Shown: in pieces, positions 35,370 to 43,876 of the stretch
Layout of the letters: the number at the start of each line of letters is the position of its first letter
Numbering within the stretch: position 1 is the stretch's first letter
From: Mesorhizobium ventifaucium
Lineage (GTDB): Bacteria; Pseudomonadota; Alphaproteobacteria; Rhizobiales; Rhizobiaceae
Length of the DNA: 64,000 bases
Assembly (NCBI RefSeq): GCF_935822925.1
Contig: NZ_CAKXZS010000078.1
Location: 62,001-126,000, forward strand
Direction of reading: 5' to 3'
The notes under the pieces: generated by a model
What the model saw: the letters and a program-made list of their open reading frames with translations, nothing else
Databases searched by the model: none
What the model was told of the DNA's origin: nothing
Made by a program: the position numbers and the translations under genes

Positions 35370-36685
35370 GCATGGCAGACATACGCAACAATTTCGTCGG
35401 CATCAAATCGCCGAATCCGTTCTGGCTGGCCTCGGCGCCGCCGACCGACAAGGCCTACAACGTCATCCGCGCCTTTAGGGCGGGCTGGGGCGGCGTTGTC
35501 TGGAAGACGCTCGGCGAAGAGGGGCCGCCGGTGGTCAATGTCAACGGTCCGCGCTATGGCGCGATCTGGGGCGCCGACCGCCGCCTGCTCGGCCTCAACA
35601 ACATCGAGCTGATCACCGACCGCGACTTGCAGATCAATCTGCGCGAGATCAAGCAGGTCAAGAAGGACTGGCCCGACCGCGCCATCGTCGTCTCGCTGAT
35701 GGTGCCTTGCGAGGAACATGCGTGGAAGGCGATCCTGCCGGTGGTCGAGGAGACCGGGGCCGACGGCATCGAGCTCAATTTCGGCTGCCCGCACGGCATG
35801 TCGGAACGCGGCATGGGTGCTGCCGTCGGCCAGGTGCCGGAATACATCGAAATGGTGGTGCGCTGGTGCAAGGCCAACACCCGCATGCCTGTCATCACCA
35901 AGCTGACGCCCAACATCACCGACATACGCAAGCCGGCGCGTGCCGCCCTTGCCGGCGGCACCGACGCGGTGTCGCTGATCAACACCATCAATTCGATCAC
36001 CGGCGTCAATCTCGATAGTTTCGCACCGGAGCCGACGATCGACGGCAAGGGTTCGCATGGCGGCTATTGCGGCCCGGCGGTGAAGCCGATCGCCATGAAC
36101 ATGGTGGCCGAGATCGCCCGCGATCCGGAAACGCATGGCCTGCCGATCTCCGGTATCGGCGGCATCACCACGTGGCGAGACGCTGCCGAATTCATGGCGC
36201 TCGGCGCCGGCAATGTGCAGGTGTGCACGGCGGCGATGACCTATGGCTTCAAGATCGTGCAGGAGATGATCGCCGGCCTGGAAAACTGGATGGACGAGAA
36301 GGGCCATGCCTCGCTCGACGACATCGTCGGCCGCGCCACGCCCAACGTCACCGACTGGCAATACCTCAACCTCAATTACGTCGCCAAGGCGCATATCGAC
36401 CAGGAGGCCTGCATCAAATGCGGCCGCTGCCACATCGCCTGCGAGGACACCTCGCACCAGGCGATCACCGCAATCGTCGACGGCAAGCGGCATTTCGAGG
36501 TGATCGAGGCCGAATGCGTCGGCTGCAACCTCTGCGTCAATGTCTGCCCGGTCGAGAACTGCATCACCATGGAACCGCTGGCGGCTGGCGTTATCGACCA
36601 GCGCACCGGCAGACCGGTGTCGCCGGTCTACGCCAACTGGACGACGCATCCGAATAACCCGATGGCCAAGGTGGCCGCGGAATAG
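35366..36685 (+). CDS. preA: NAD-dependent dihydropyrimidine dehydrogenase subunit PreA
   Basis: A 439-residue catalytic subunit. The first 330 or so residues form a dihydroorotate-dehydrogenase-like FMN barrel (NFVGIKSPNPFWLASAPPTD; ELNFGCPHGMSERGMGAAVG; the active-site Cys is in the NFGCPHG region). The C-terminus has two [4Fe-4S] ferredoxin motifs, CIKCGRCHIAC and CVGCNLCVNVCP. It receives electrons from PreT and reduces uracil or thymine. It starts within the preT stop (ATGA), with GGGAGG just before, so it is translationally coupled. Confidence 0.95.
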   Translation: MSMADIRNNFVGIKSPNPFWLASAPPTDKAYNVIRAFRAGWGGVVWKTLGEEGPPVVNVNGPRYGAIWGADRRLLGLNNIELITDRDLQINLREIKQVKKDWPDRAIVVSLMVPCEEHAWKAILPVVEETGADGIELNFGCPHGMSERGMGAAVGQVPEYIEMVVRWCKANTRMPVITKLTPNITDIRKPARAALAGGTDAVSLINTINSITGVNLDSFAPEPTIDGKGSHGGYCGPAVKPIAMNMVAEIARDPETHGLPISGIGGITTWRDAAEFMALGAGNVQVCTAAMTYGFKIVQEMIAGLENWMDEKGHASLDDIVGRATPNVTDWQYLNLNYVAKAHIDQEACIKCGRCHIACEDTSHQAITAIVDGKRHFEVIEAECVGCNLCVNVCPVENCITMEPLAAGVIDQRTGRPVSPVYANWTTHPNNPMAKVAAE

Positions 36686-37067
36686 TTTTCCCGGTCGAAG
36701 CGCCAGATCGGTTTCGTCCGGTTTAATTGTCGAGGTCGGCGCTGCCCCTCATCCGCCTGCCGGCACCTTCTCCCCGTAAACGGGGAGAAGCCCGCTGGCC
36801 GCGGCCTTGGCTCTCTATTCTGCAACGCTGGAGATTGGCGAAAACTTCGATGCCGGCGTCTTTCTCCCCGTTCTACGGGGAGAAATGCCCGGCAGGGCAA
36901 TGAGGGGCGGCGCCATCGATCGGATAAAATCGCCGGCAGCGCAGCCATCCCTTAGCTGCATTCTAAAACGAGCAATCGCAATCATCCAGAGTCGAGCACT
37001 CTCGATTCCACATTGCGGATAAAAATTATCCATGATAAAAGATATCCATGAATTGGAGATCAGCACG
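36686..37067. other. Intergenic region preA / Rrf2 gene
   Basis: The 382 bases contain the mosaic inverted repeat at 36744-36908 and the leader of the Rrf2 gene. The segment 37011-37050 is AT-rich (ATAAAAATTATC) and may contain the Rrf2 promoter and self-operator. No gene is supported. Confidence 0.5.
36744..36908. repeat. Mosaic inverted repeat (CCCCTCA...TGAGGGG family)
   Basis: Arm 36744-36790 (GCCCCTCATCCGCCTGCCGG onward) and arm 36857-36908 (ending GGCAATGAGGGGC) are inverted relative to one another. Each contains its own CTCCCCG/CGGGGAG hairpin. It is related in architecture to the elements at 5265-5393, 32809-32969 and 54333-54501. Confidence 0.8.
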
Positions 37068-37586
37068 ATGAAGCTGGGCGAGGGCGTCGAAGCGGCCATC
37101 CACTGCGCCGCCATGCTTGCCGGCGTGGAAGGCGCGGCGACCATGCCGGGTGCGGCCATGGCGGAAGCGTTCGGCCTGTCGCCGAGCTATCTCCTCAAGC
37201 ATCTCAATGCGCTGACGGCGTCGAGCATCCTGGAATCGGTGCCCGGGCCATCGGGCGGTTATCGGCTGGCGCGGCCGGCGGAGCACATAACGTTGCTCGA
37301 CATCGTGCTCGCCGTGGAAGGGCGCGAACCGGCCTTCCGTTGCGGCGAAATCCGTCAACGCGGGCCGGCTCGGCTCGATGCCTCGGTCTATGTAAAACCC
37401 TGCGGCATCAACGTCGCAATGCTGAAGGCCGAGCGCGCCTTTCGCGCCGCTCTTGCCGAGGCGCGGCTGTCCGACATCGTTGCGGACTATATGAGCGATG
37501 CCGATCCCCGTTCAGTCGCGGCGAACTGCGCCTTTGTCGAGCGCCATCAGCGACCGCAGAAATCGGGTTCAACCAGCCAAGCGTGA
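37068..37586 (+). CDS. Rrf2-family transcriptional regulator
   Basis: A 172-residue regulator with an N-terminal winged helix (AEAFGLSPSYLLKHLNALT) and the wing GPSGGYRLARPAEHITLLDI. The ATG at 37068 has GGAG nine bases upstream; an ATG 12 codons earlier has no site. Cys residues lie at 13, 92 and 112. The C92-X19-C112 spacing differs from the three closely spaced Cys of IscR/NsrR, so an Fe-S cluster of that type is doubtful and thiol redox sensing is possible. It precedes the AhpD-like gene by 12 bp and likely controls it. Confidence 0.88.
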   Translation: MKLGEGVEAAIHCAAMLAGVEGAATMPGAAMAEAFGLSPSYLLKHLNALTASSILESVPGPSGGYRLARPAEHITLLDIVLAVEGREPAFRCGEIRQRGPARLDASVYVKPCGINVAMLKAERAFRAALAEARLSDIVADYMSDADPRSVAANCAFVERHQRPQKSGSTSQA

Positions 37587-37598
37587 AAGGTAATGACC

Positions 37599-38057
37599 AT
37601 GAAGCAGAGGCTGCAATTCTTCGGCGCGGCGCCGGAAATCATGAAAGCGGTATCGGCGCTCAACAAGGCGGTCGACGAATGCGGGATCGAGGTGAGCCTG
37701 CTGCATCTGATCAAGCTCAGGGCCTCGCAGATCAATGGCTGTTCGTATTGCGTCGAGATGCACAGCCGCGAGGCGCGCCACGATGGCGAGACCGAACAGC
37801 GGCTCTATCTCGTCTCCGCCTGGAAGGAATCGCCGCTGTTTTCCGAGCGCGAACGCGCTGCCTTCGCCTGGACCGACGTGGTGACGAAGATCGCGGACAG
37901 CGGCGTGCCGGATGATCTCTACGCAAAAACGCTCGAACAGTTTTCGGAAGAGGAACTGGTCAAGCTGTCCGTTGCGATCGGCATGATCAACACCTGGAAC
38001 CGGCTCTGCGTTCCCTTCCACGCCATTCATCCAATACCGGCGGCCAAGGCCGCCTGA
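37599..38057 (+). CDS. Carboxymuconolactone decarboxylase / AhpD-like protein
   Basis: A 152-residue alkylhydroperoxidase-fold protein. NGCSYCVEMHSREAR supplies the CxxC pair (Cys48, Cys51) and His55 of AhpD-type peroxidase enzymes. KAVDECGIEVSLLHLIKLRASQ is typical of this family. The ATG at 37599 is preferred because AAAGG sits eight bases before it; the ATG six bases earlier is too close. It is expected to reduce peroxides or act as a small thiol oxidoreductase. Rrf2 upstream and DoxX downstream form a commonly seen redox-stress group. An intrinsic terminator follows. Confidence 0.88.
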   Translation: MKQRLQFFGAAPEIMKAVSALNKAVDECGIEVSLLHLIKLRASQINGCSYCVEMHSREARHDGETEQRLYLVSAWKESPLFSERERAAFAWTDVVTKIADSGVPDDLYAKTLEQFSEEELVKLSVAIGMINTWNRLCVPFHAIHPIPAAKAA

Positions 38058-38070
38058 GCAGACGGGACTG

Positions 38071-38102
38071 GACGCGCGGCCATCCGCCGCGCGTCTCTTT
38101 TT
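38071..38102 (+). terminator. Rho-independent terminator
   Basis: GACGCGCGG and CCGCGCGTC form a perfect 9-bp GC-rich stem with a 7-base loop, followed by TCTTTTT. It ends the Rrf2/AhpD-like transcript 14 bases after the stop codon and precedes the DoxX gene. Confidence 0.9.
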
Positions 38103-38119
38103 GCTTTGGGATCAAGAAC

Positions 38120-38497
38120 ATGTTGTCGAATTTTGAGAATGAGATTCTTTTTGCCGCCTGCCTGCTGCTCGGCGGCGCGTTCGTCTTTGCCGGCCTGCGC
38201 AATATCCAGAATGCAAGTTTCCTGACCCAGCTGATGACGACACGCGGCGTGCCGCAGGCGCGGCTGATGCTGTGGCTGGGCATCGTCCTTCAGATCGTCG
38301 CCGGAGGGCTGGTGATTGCGGGCATCTGGACCGCTCTTGCCGCGGCATGTCTGATCCTCTTCCTGCTGGTCGCGACACCGATGTTCAACAATTTCTGGGA
38401 TCACCAGGGTTCGGAGCGCGCCGCCCGCATCAATGGCTTTGTCTGCAATGTCGCGCTGACCGGAGGATTCCTAGCGCTGATGGGCCAGGCGCTTTAA
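38120..38497 (+). CDS. DoxX-family membrane protein
   Basis: A 125-residue protein with four predicted membrane spans, starting EILFAACLLLGGAFVFAGLR, the DoxX-type N-terminal helix, and ending GFVCNVALTGGFLALMGQAL. DoxX proteins accompany peroxide and thiol stress genes, and some act in electron transfer; the biochemical role here is unknown. The ribosome site is weak. A terminator precedes it by 17 bases, so it may depend on read-through or its own promoter. Confidence 0.85.
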   Translation: MLSNFENEILFAACLLLGGAFVFAGLRNIQNASFLTQLMTTRGVPQARLMLWLGIVLQIVAGGLVIAGIWTALAAACLILFLLVATPMFNNFWDHQGSERAARINGFVCNVALTGGFLALMGQAL

Positions 38498-38599
38498 AGG
38501 AATGGCGCAGCCGATATGGTATGAATTGTCATCTGCGCATTAATCGCTCCGTTGCGATTGCCTCGTATGATTGGCTCAGTTTCGCTTGTCGGAGTCTTT

Positions 38600-39094
38600 A
38601 TGGAGCAAAGCTGGAATAGCTTCTGGGGAAGCGTTTCGCAGGCCTTTCACCTCGCGCTCTCGCCGCTTCGGGCGCTTGCCGAAACATTCGGCTATTTTCC
38701 GAGCGATATCCAACTCTGGTGCTTCGTCTGCGGTCTCTTTTTCCTGGGGCTTGTCGTCCCCCACACCTATGGCGATCTCGTGCTTCGGCACCGTCGCGTC
38801 TATGTGACAGGCAAGGTGGTGGAGATAAAGATGTCCGGCGACTCGCCCAGGACGCCGACCATCGAATTCGCCGATCGCCTCGGCAAGATCTGGCGCTTTG
38901 AATCGCATTTGCCGGTCAATAACATGACCGGTTCGGTCGGAGCGGCGGTAAAGGTCATGTATGACCCCCTGCATCCGAACCGGGCACGGGAAGTGGGGCG
39001 GCCGATCATGAAGGCAACCCATACGACGGTCTGGTATGCCATTATCGCCGGGCTAATGGCGCTGGCCTTCTGGCCCGGCCTGACGTCCGATTGA
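38600..39094 (+). CDS. DUF3592-domain membrane protein
   Basis: A 164-residue protein with hydrophobic helices at about residues 37-54 (LWCFVCGLFFLGLVVPHTYG) and near the C-terminus (TTVWYAIIAGLMALAFWPGL). The soluble middle part (VTGKVVEIKMSGDSPRTPTI ... VKVMYDPLHPNRA) matches the DUF3592 pattern. The ATG at 38600 has GGAG five bases before it. The function of this family is not known. The ORF extends further upstream but without a comparable site. Confidence 0.75.
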   Translation: MEQSWNSFWGSVSQAFHLALSPLRALAETFGYFPSDIQLWCFVCGLFFLGLVVPHTYGDLVLRHRRVYVTGKVVEIKMSGDSPRTPTIEFADRLGKIWRFESHLPVNNMTGSVGAAVKVMYDPLHPNRAREVGRPIMKATHTTVWYAIIAGLMALAFWPGLTSD

Positions 39095-39128
39095 GCCTTT
39101 TCGAACAGCGTGCCATACCGCTTGTTTT

Positions 39129-39184
39129 TGCATGTCGTTATCCCTCGGGTCAAAGCCCGACGGCAGGTTTGTGGGCGACATGCA
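39129..39184. repeat. Variant TGCATGTCG-type palindrome
   Basis: The outer arms TGCATGTCG and CGACATGCA are perfect, but the interior differs from the copies at 1-29 and 21166-21212, being longer (56 bases in all) and containing TCGGGTCAAAGCCCGA, a small hairpin. It lies between the DUF3592 gene and the SDR gene. Confidence 0.75.
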
Positions 39185-39331
39185 CTATGCGGCAAATCGC
39201 AGGCCGGCCCCGCCAGGGCTGCGCCATGCACCTTTGAGCCGGGTCACCTTCATACCCGGGCCAAGCAGCTTCCGCGCCGAGGCTGATGCTGGACGAGCCG
39301 CCGACGATCACGGCTTGTTGGATTTTCTCAG

Positions 39332-40171
39332 TCATGAATGCCGTTCCTTCGATATCGGGGAGGGGCGCCCGACGAGGTCAAGGCTCAATGTCCGCAATTG
39401 CTGCCTTGCCTTTGCATCATAGGCTTGCGCGTTGGCGCGAGATTCATTCTGGCCGTCGAAATAAAGGCCGCTCCGCCCTTCGAGCGCCGGCGACGTGGCA
39501 AGGTTGAGGATGGCATCGGCGCCGGTCTCGACCGCGTTCCAAGGCGTGATGCCTGCCTGCCGGACCATGGTCGTGTTCATGTAGCTTGCCGGATGCAGGC
39601 TGTTGACGGTGACGCCCGTGTTCTTCAGTTCCTGTGCCAGATCGATGGTGAACATGATCTGCGCCAGCTTGCTCTGGCAGTAGGCACGCACGCCGTCATA
39701 GTTGCGGGTCAGCATGACATCGTCGAAATCGATTGCCTGCTGGCCGGCCGAGGCGACATTGACGATGCGCGCTGGGGCGCTCGCCTTGAGCAGCGGCAGA
39801 AGCTCCGATGTGAGCAGGAAGCCGGCGAGATAATTTACGGCAAAGCGCAGTTCGTAGCCGTCGGCGCTGACCTGTCGTTTGGTGCCTGCGGTGCCGATGC
39901 CGGCGTTGTTGATGAGAATATCGAGCCGGCCCGTGTGGGCGCGAACAGCCTCGGCGAGACGGCGGACTTCGGCGAGCGACGAGAGATCGGCGACGAGAAG
40001 CTCGGCCTTCCCACCAGCGGCTTCGATCTCGGCGACCGTCGCCTTGCCCCGCGTCCCATCGCGGCCATGCACCAGGATCCGCGCGCCGCCGGCGCCGAGC
40101 CTTTGCGCGACCAAACGGCCGACGCCATCTGTCGATCCGGTGATGAGGATTGCCTTGTCGTTCAGTTCCAT
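39332..40171 (-). CDS. Short-chain dehydrogenase/reductase
   Basis: A 279-residue classical-type SDR. The cofactor motif TGSTDGVG is at the N-terminus; NNAGIGT, a Ser in NVASAGQQ and the catalytic YCQSK follow. HGRDGTRG after beta-2 suggests NADP preference. The ATG at 40169-40171 has GGAGG eight bases before it; a Met five codons earlier has none. It resembles retinol/WW-domain-type SDRs. The substrate is unknown, and neighbours give no hint. Confidence 0.88.
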   Translation of the reverse strand: MELNDKAILITGSTDGVGRLVAQRLGAGGARILVHGRDGTRGKATVAEIEAAGGKAELLVADLSSLAEVRRLAEAVRAHTGRLDILINNAGIGTAGTKRQVSADGYELRFAVNYLAGFLLTSELLPLLKASAPARIVNVASAGQQAIDFDDVMLTRNYDGVRAYCQSKLAQIMFTIDLAQELKNTGVTVNSLHPASYMNTTMVRQAGITPWNAVETGADAILNLATSPALEGRSGLYFDGQNESRANAQAYDAKARQQLRTLSLDLVGRPSPISKERHS

Positions 40172-40781
40172 GCTTGGAGCCTCCATGTCATTGCTCTAAG
40201 TGGAAGATGGGACGTCCGGCACCGGTCAAACAGGCCAAACTTTATCCTGGTATCGATACTGCCTATACGCCGATGGGTCCCCCGACGCATTCAGCCGATG
40301 CTGGCCGCAGCCCGTCAGCTTCGTCATCCTGGGGCGCAGCAAGGAGCGGAGCGACGCAGCGCAGACCCCAGGATGACGAAACGAGAGTTAGTGGTGAAAG
40401 TCTGACACTTGGTACCGGTGGACGGCAAGAATCGACCCATGCCCTTCCTTCTGGTCAGCGCTACGACAATCCGTGACCCAATCACGACAGCCGAAATCAT
40501 AGCGGGCAGAGCATCGAAACACCGCTCTTGGAACGAACTTCCCGTTCGGAATGACCCGAGGCGGTCATGCCCCAGTGGCAAATTCCAACGTCTCCGGGAC
40601 CAGCTTTCTTAATATCGCCAATGGGCCACGATTTTTGGCAGAAGGAGAGAGAGAGGGAGCCTGAGCTGCCGAGCTCGCTTCCATTGATGCGGTTTGCATT
40701 TATCCGCGTGAGGTAAAGCTCGCGCTTCTATTCCGGGCAACAAGGGTGTGCGAGGTGCGAAGTAGCCGGCTGAGCCGCATT
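40172..40781. other. 610-base region without a supported gene
   Basis: It contains the palindrome at 40320-40380 and otherwise short frames in several phases. None has a plausible start, motif or ribosome site. Base composition is closer to 50-55 percent GC than the surrounding genes. It marks the left side of the low-GC, IS-containing segment. Confidence 0.5.
40320..40380. repeat. TCGTCATCCT palindromic repeat
   Basis: TTCGTCATCCTGGGG and CCCCAGGATGACGAA form a perfect 15-bp stem enclosing a 31-base region that is rich in GCG. A second copy with a 14-bp stem is at 50318-50374. It looks like a REP-type element. Confidence 0.85.
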
Positions 40782-41270
40782 TCACTTCTTGCGCGGATCG
40801 TCAGCCGGGTTGATGTAGTTAATCCCTCCCGGACCGACAAAATGAACTTCGATGATACCCTCTTCCCCTGCTGTCCAGACGTAATGCGCGTGATTTGCTG
40901 GTTGCGCGTAGAAGGTGCCCGGTTTGAGCAAGTCACCATTCTTTTCGACCCTTTCCCCAACACCAAAGCCGACGCTACCGCTGATCACAGTAATGGTCTC
41001 GGCATACGGGTGAGTATGGGGCGGAACCTGATAGTTGGCCGGAAACTTGGCGCGCAGGACGACCACGTCGCCAGCTTTCGCCGGATCGCCCACCAAGATG
41101 GCGGTTTGAGCCCCTTTCGGCAGGTTCGGATTATCCTTCCATACCAGCTTGTCAGGCGTAAGCAGGGTCACATCCATATCGTCCGCGAATGCCGAACCTC
41201 CACATACGGTCAAAACTGCTGCAACTGTAATACCGAAGGCAAGTGTGGATCTGCGATTCATCGATTTCAT
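40782..41270 (-). CDS. Secreted cupin-domain protein
   Basis: A 162-residue protein with an N-terminal signal peptide (TLAFGITVAAVLTVCGGSAFA). The cupin core VPPHTHPYAETITVISGSV gives the metal-ligand motif 1, and GTFYAQPANHAHYVWTAGEE motif 2. GGAGGAAGCG precedes the ATG. The metal ligands are present, so it may be an enzyme or sensor in the periplasm. No reaction can be assigned. Confidence 0.82.
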   Translation of the reverse strand: MKSMNRRSTLAFGITVAAVLTVCGGSAFADDMDVTLLTPDKLVWKDNPNLPKGAQTAILVGDPAKAGDVVVLRAKFPANYQVPPHTHPYAETITVISGSVGFGVGERVEKNGDLLKPGTFYAQPANHAHYVWTAGEEGIIEVHFVGPGGINYINPADDPRKK

Positions 41271-41584
41271 CGCTTCCTCCTTTTAGCATGTGCGTGGTGC
41301 GCACGAACAAATCATCCCAGAGCCCGACCCGACCAATTGTCAAATCAACTAATCGGTGGTCGCCACAGCCAACCCCCACCGTCGGGAATCGCGGCGTGAG
41401 GCGACCTTCCCTGTTCCCGCTGTGTAGGTCAGGATATGGCGCTAGCTTCACATTCCGGTAGTCAACTCAGACGGCAAGATTCCACCCAACCTTGCCGTTT
41501 CAAGGGGTGCCAAGCGTCAGGCTTTCACCACTAGGAAGCGCCAACAGAGTGAGCGCCCGGCGCTTGCGTGCCACGCGCAAACCT
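41271..41584. other. Intergenic region after the decayed gene
   Basis: It holds the cupin promoter region and, at 41471-41498, an 8-bp perfect hairpin (ACGGCAAG/CTTGCCGT). No gene is supported. Confidence 0.45.
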
Positions 41585-42440
41585 TCAAGGCCCCTTGATA
41601 AGGGTTAGCTTCCGCAAGAGGTTCCGCCGTTCGGTCTTTTCGGTCGCATAGTGGAAGGGTCTCAACCACGACGATTTCCGCGTCGTACACCTTGCCAACT
41701 ACAACCAATCACCAAGTCGGGGTGGAAACTGCCCTTGTAGGAATCTCCGTCCGGCACCACAAAATGGAATGACCGCCCCGGCAGATCGGTCCCGACCAGC
41801 ATCCCGCGCGCTGTAACCACAGCAGTCTTGTCGTCCGCAGTGGCTCCAATCACATCGACGATGCGTTCCATGTGGCGAATTTCGACAACTTGACCAAGCT
41901 GTCTGCCGTCAGACCTGTTCCAGCGAACGTCCGCCGAGAATTTTGCTTCGACGTTGACCGCCGACCAATCGAAGACCCTTTTGACGACCGCATTCCCGAG
42001 AGAACTGGCGATGTCTCGGACGCTATGATTGTCCTCGATATCAATGACTTGGAATAGAGCCTCAATCGGCGCATCCATCCGACCGTTGAAAAAGTCTCTC
42101 TCACTCTGGGCGAGCAGCACAACACCAAGGGACCCGCTGTAGGAATAGCCGTATTCGAGCATACTCTCGAACTCTGCTTCTTTCCCAATTACGGCGCGCT
42201 CCTTCAGGACCCCATTTCGTATTGAATCGTAAATCTGACTGAAAAGATGTTGATAATTTAGGAATGACTTGGCGACAAACGGCAACGAATACCCAACATC
42301 GGCTGCCGGGATTAGACGATAATCACAGACGTCAATGCGGTTGATTTCCGCAAGACGCAGCAGTTCATTCTGCGCCTGCTCTGCCATTCTTCTCATGGCA
42401 GACAGATTCAGCAACAGATTACGGTCGGCCGGCGACCTCA
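41585..42440 (-). pseudogene. Decayed conserved hypothetical gene joined to an IS5 fragment
   Basis: Coding-like sequence on the minus strand ends at a native-looking stop (41585-41587). The frame from about 42440 encodes LAEINRIDVCDYRLIPAADV and later RSFHFVVPDGDSYKGSFHPD. Coding similarity then continues in a second frame (GKVYDAEIVVVETL) and a third (HYATEKTERRNLLRKL), implying at least two frameshifts near 41700 and 41660. The N-terminus is missing or replaced by transposase sequence, giving an in-frame chimera of up to 414 residues. Composition is lower in GC than neighbours. I do not recognise the family; the protein has no membrane or catalytic motif that I can name. Confidence 0.7.
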
Positions 42441-42713
42441 CCTCCGCCGGTGTTCCGCCAGCCGAGACCAGGGCATGGAAGATGTCGACCCGGATGCCCT
42501 TGGCTGCCCATCGGACGAAGCGGTTGTAGAGCGTCTTGCGCGGGCCGTAGGCATCCGGTGCGTCGACCCAACGACCGCCTGATTTCAGGACATGCACGAT
42601 GCCGCTGATTACCCGGCGATCATCAACCCGCCGCTTGCCGCGTGTGTCAGTTGGCAACAGCGCCGCGAGTCGCCGAACTGCTCCTCGGTCAGCCAGAAAT
42701 AATCGAGGTTCAT
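42440..42713 (-). mobile_element. IS5-family transposase fragment (N-terminal part)
   Basis: The start is ATG at 42711-42713 (MNLDYFWLTEEQF). A frameshift near 42680 then moves the reading to LLPTDTRGKRRVDDRRVISG, HVLKSGGRWVDAPDAYGPRK and NRFVRWAAKGIRVDIFHAL. These are characteristic of the N-terminal domain of IS5-group transposases. The catalytic DDE domain is absent: after about SAGGTPAEV the sequence becomes another gene. It cannot encode an active transposase. Terminal inverted repeats were not identified. Confidence 0.85.
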
Positions 42714-42825
42714 CCTTGTAGTCTCCCTTTGCGGCGAAATCCCCGTTGATTCCGTGCCTCCTTTGGACCACTGTCCCTAAATCGGCAAAGGGCCGCGCCC
42801 GGATGAAGGACTCAGGGGGAGGGCA

Positions 42826-43821
42826 ATGCCCAACGCCTTCACCACTCTCGTCGGCATAGAAATTCCGATTGTCCAGGCGGCCATGGGTGGAGCTACTTCT
42901 CCGCAATTCGCCGCCGCGGTGAGCAATGCAGGCGGTCTCGGGATGCTCGCCCTCGGCTGGAGTCCGCCTGAAGCGGTACGCGCAGAAATTCGGGCCACCA
43001 AGGCCCTGACCAAACGGCCGTTCGGCGTCAATCTCGTGTTGACTTATCCGCAGGAGGAGCGCCTCGCGATCTGCTTGGAAGAAGGCGTGCCGGTAGTCTC
43101 ATTTTTCTGGGGCCAGGCAGGTTCGCTGACGGCTGCGGCGCATCGTGGCGGGGCAAAGGTCCTGCATACGGCAGGAGGCGCCGAACAGGCTCGGATATCA
43201 GCCGAAGATGGTGCCGACGCAATCGTCGCGCAGGGCTGGGAGGCGGGTGGCCACGTTTACGGTACAGTTGCCACGATGGCGTTGGTTCCGGCGGTTGTTG
43301 ACCGGGTCGCGCCAGTCCCCGTTCTTGCTGCCGGTGGCATTGCGGATGGACGCGGTCTAGCCGCGGCGATGGCACTTGGTGCCGCGGGCGCTTGGATCGG
43401 TACCCGCTTTCTCGCGAGCATCGAAGCTCCAATCCACCCGCGCTATCGCGACCGCATTCTCACAGCAAAGGAGACGGACACAGAATACGGGACTGTTTTC
43501 GATGTCGGCTGGCCCGACGCTCCGCACCGTACCCTCCGCAACAAAACGATTGAAGCTTGGGAGGCAGCCGGACGCCCGCCGGCGGGTAGGCGTCCCCACG
43601 AAGGCGCGGTCGTTGCAAAGTCGCCGTATGGCGACGTGGTTGCATACCAATCTCATACGCCGGGATCGGGTGACCAGGGCGATATCGACGCCCTTGCCCT
43701 ATGGTCGGGCCAAGGCGTTAGCCTCGTCCGCCGCGTCCAGCCGGCCGCCGAGATTGTCCGCGAAATCAGCGACGAGGCGCGGGCAATCCTCGCACGGCTT
43801 GGGAACGATCCATCTTTCTAA
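42826..43821 (+). CDS. Nitronate monooxygenase-family flavoprotein
   Basis: A 331-residue TIM-barrel FMN enzyme. PIVQAAMGGATSPQFAAAVS is the family N-terminal motif; GWEAGGHVYGTV, VLAAGGIADGRGLAAAMALG and GAWIGTRFLAS are the phosphate-binding and C-terminal motifs. GGGGGAGGG lies just before the ATG. Members oxidise nitronates with oxygen; some are enoyl reductase-like. It borders the IS5 fragment and is convergent with the TetR gene. Confidence 0.88.
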   Translation: MPNAFTTLVGIEIPIVQAAMGGATSPQFAAAVSNAGGLGMLALGWSPPEAVRAEIRATKALTKRPFGVNLVLTYPQEERLAICLEEGVPVVSFFWGQAGSLTAAAHRGGAKVLHTAGGAEQARISAEDGADAIVAQGWEAGGHVYGTVATMALVPAVVDRVAPVPVLAAGGIADGRGLAAAMALGAAGAWIGTRFLASIEAPIHPRYRDRILTAKETDTEYGTVFDVGWPDAPHRTLRNKTIEAWEAAGRPPAGRRPHEGAVVAKSPYGDVVAYQSHTPGSGDQGDIDALALWSGQGVSLVRRVQPAAEIVREISDEARAILARLGNDPSF

Positions 43822-43876
43822 GGCCTGTGTGGGAAGTACCGCCGATCTCAATCGCGAACTTATGGGTCCGGACTTC

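Noticed and set aside
40324..40612. Small genes on either strand in the 40.2-40.8 kb gap
   Set aside because: They overlap the palindromic repeat, lack ribosome sites and show no recognisable motif.
42440..42713. Intact, active insertion sequence
   Set aside because: No DDE catalytic domain, an early frameshift and no identified terminal repeats.
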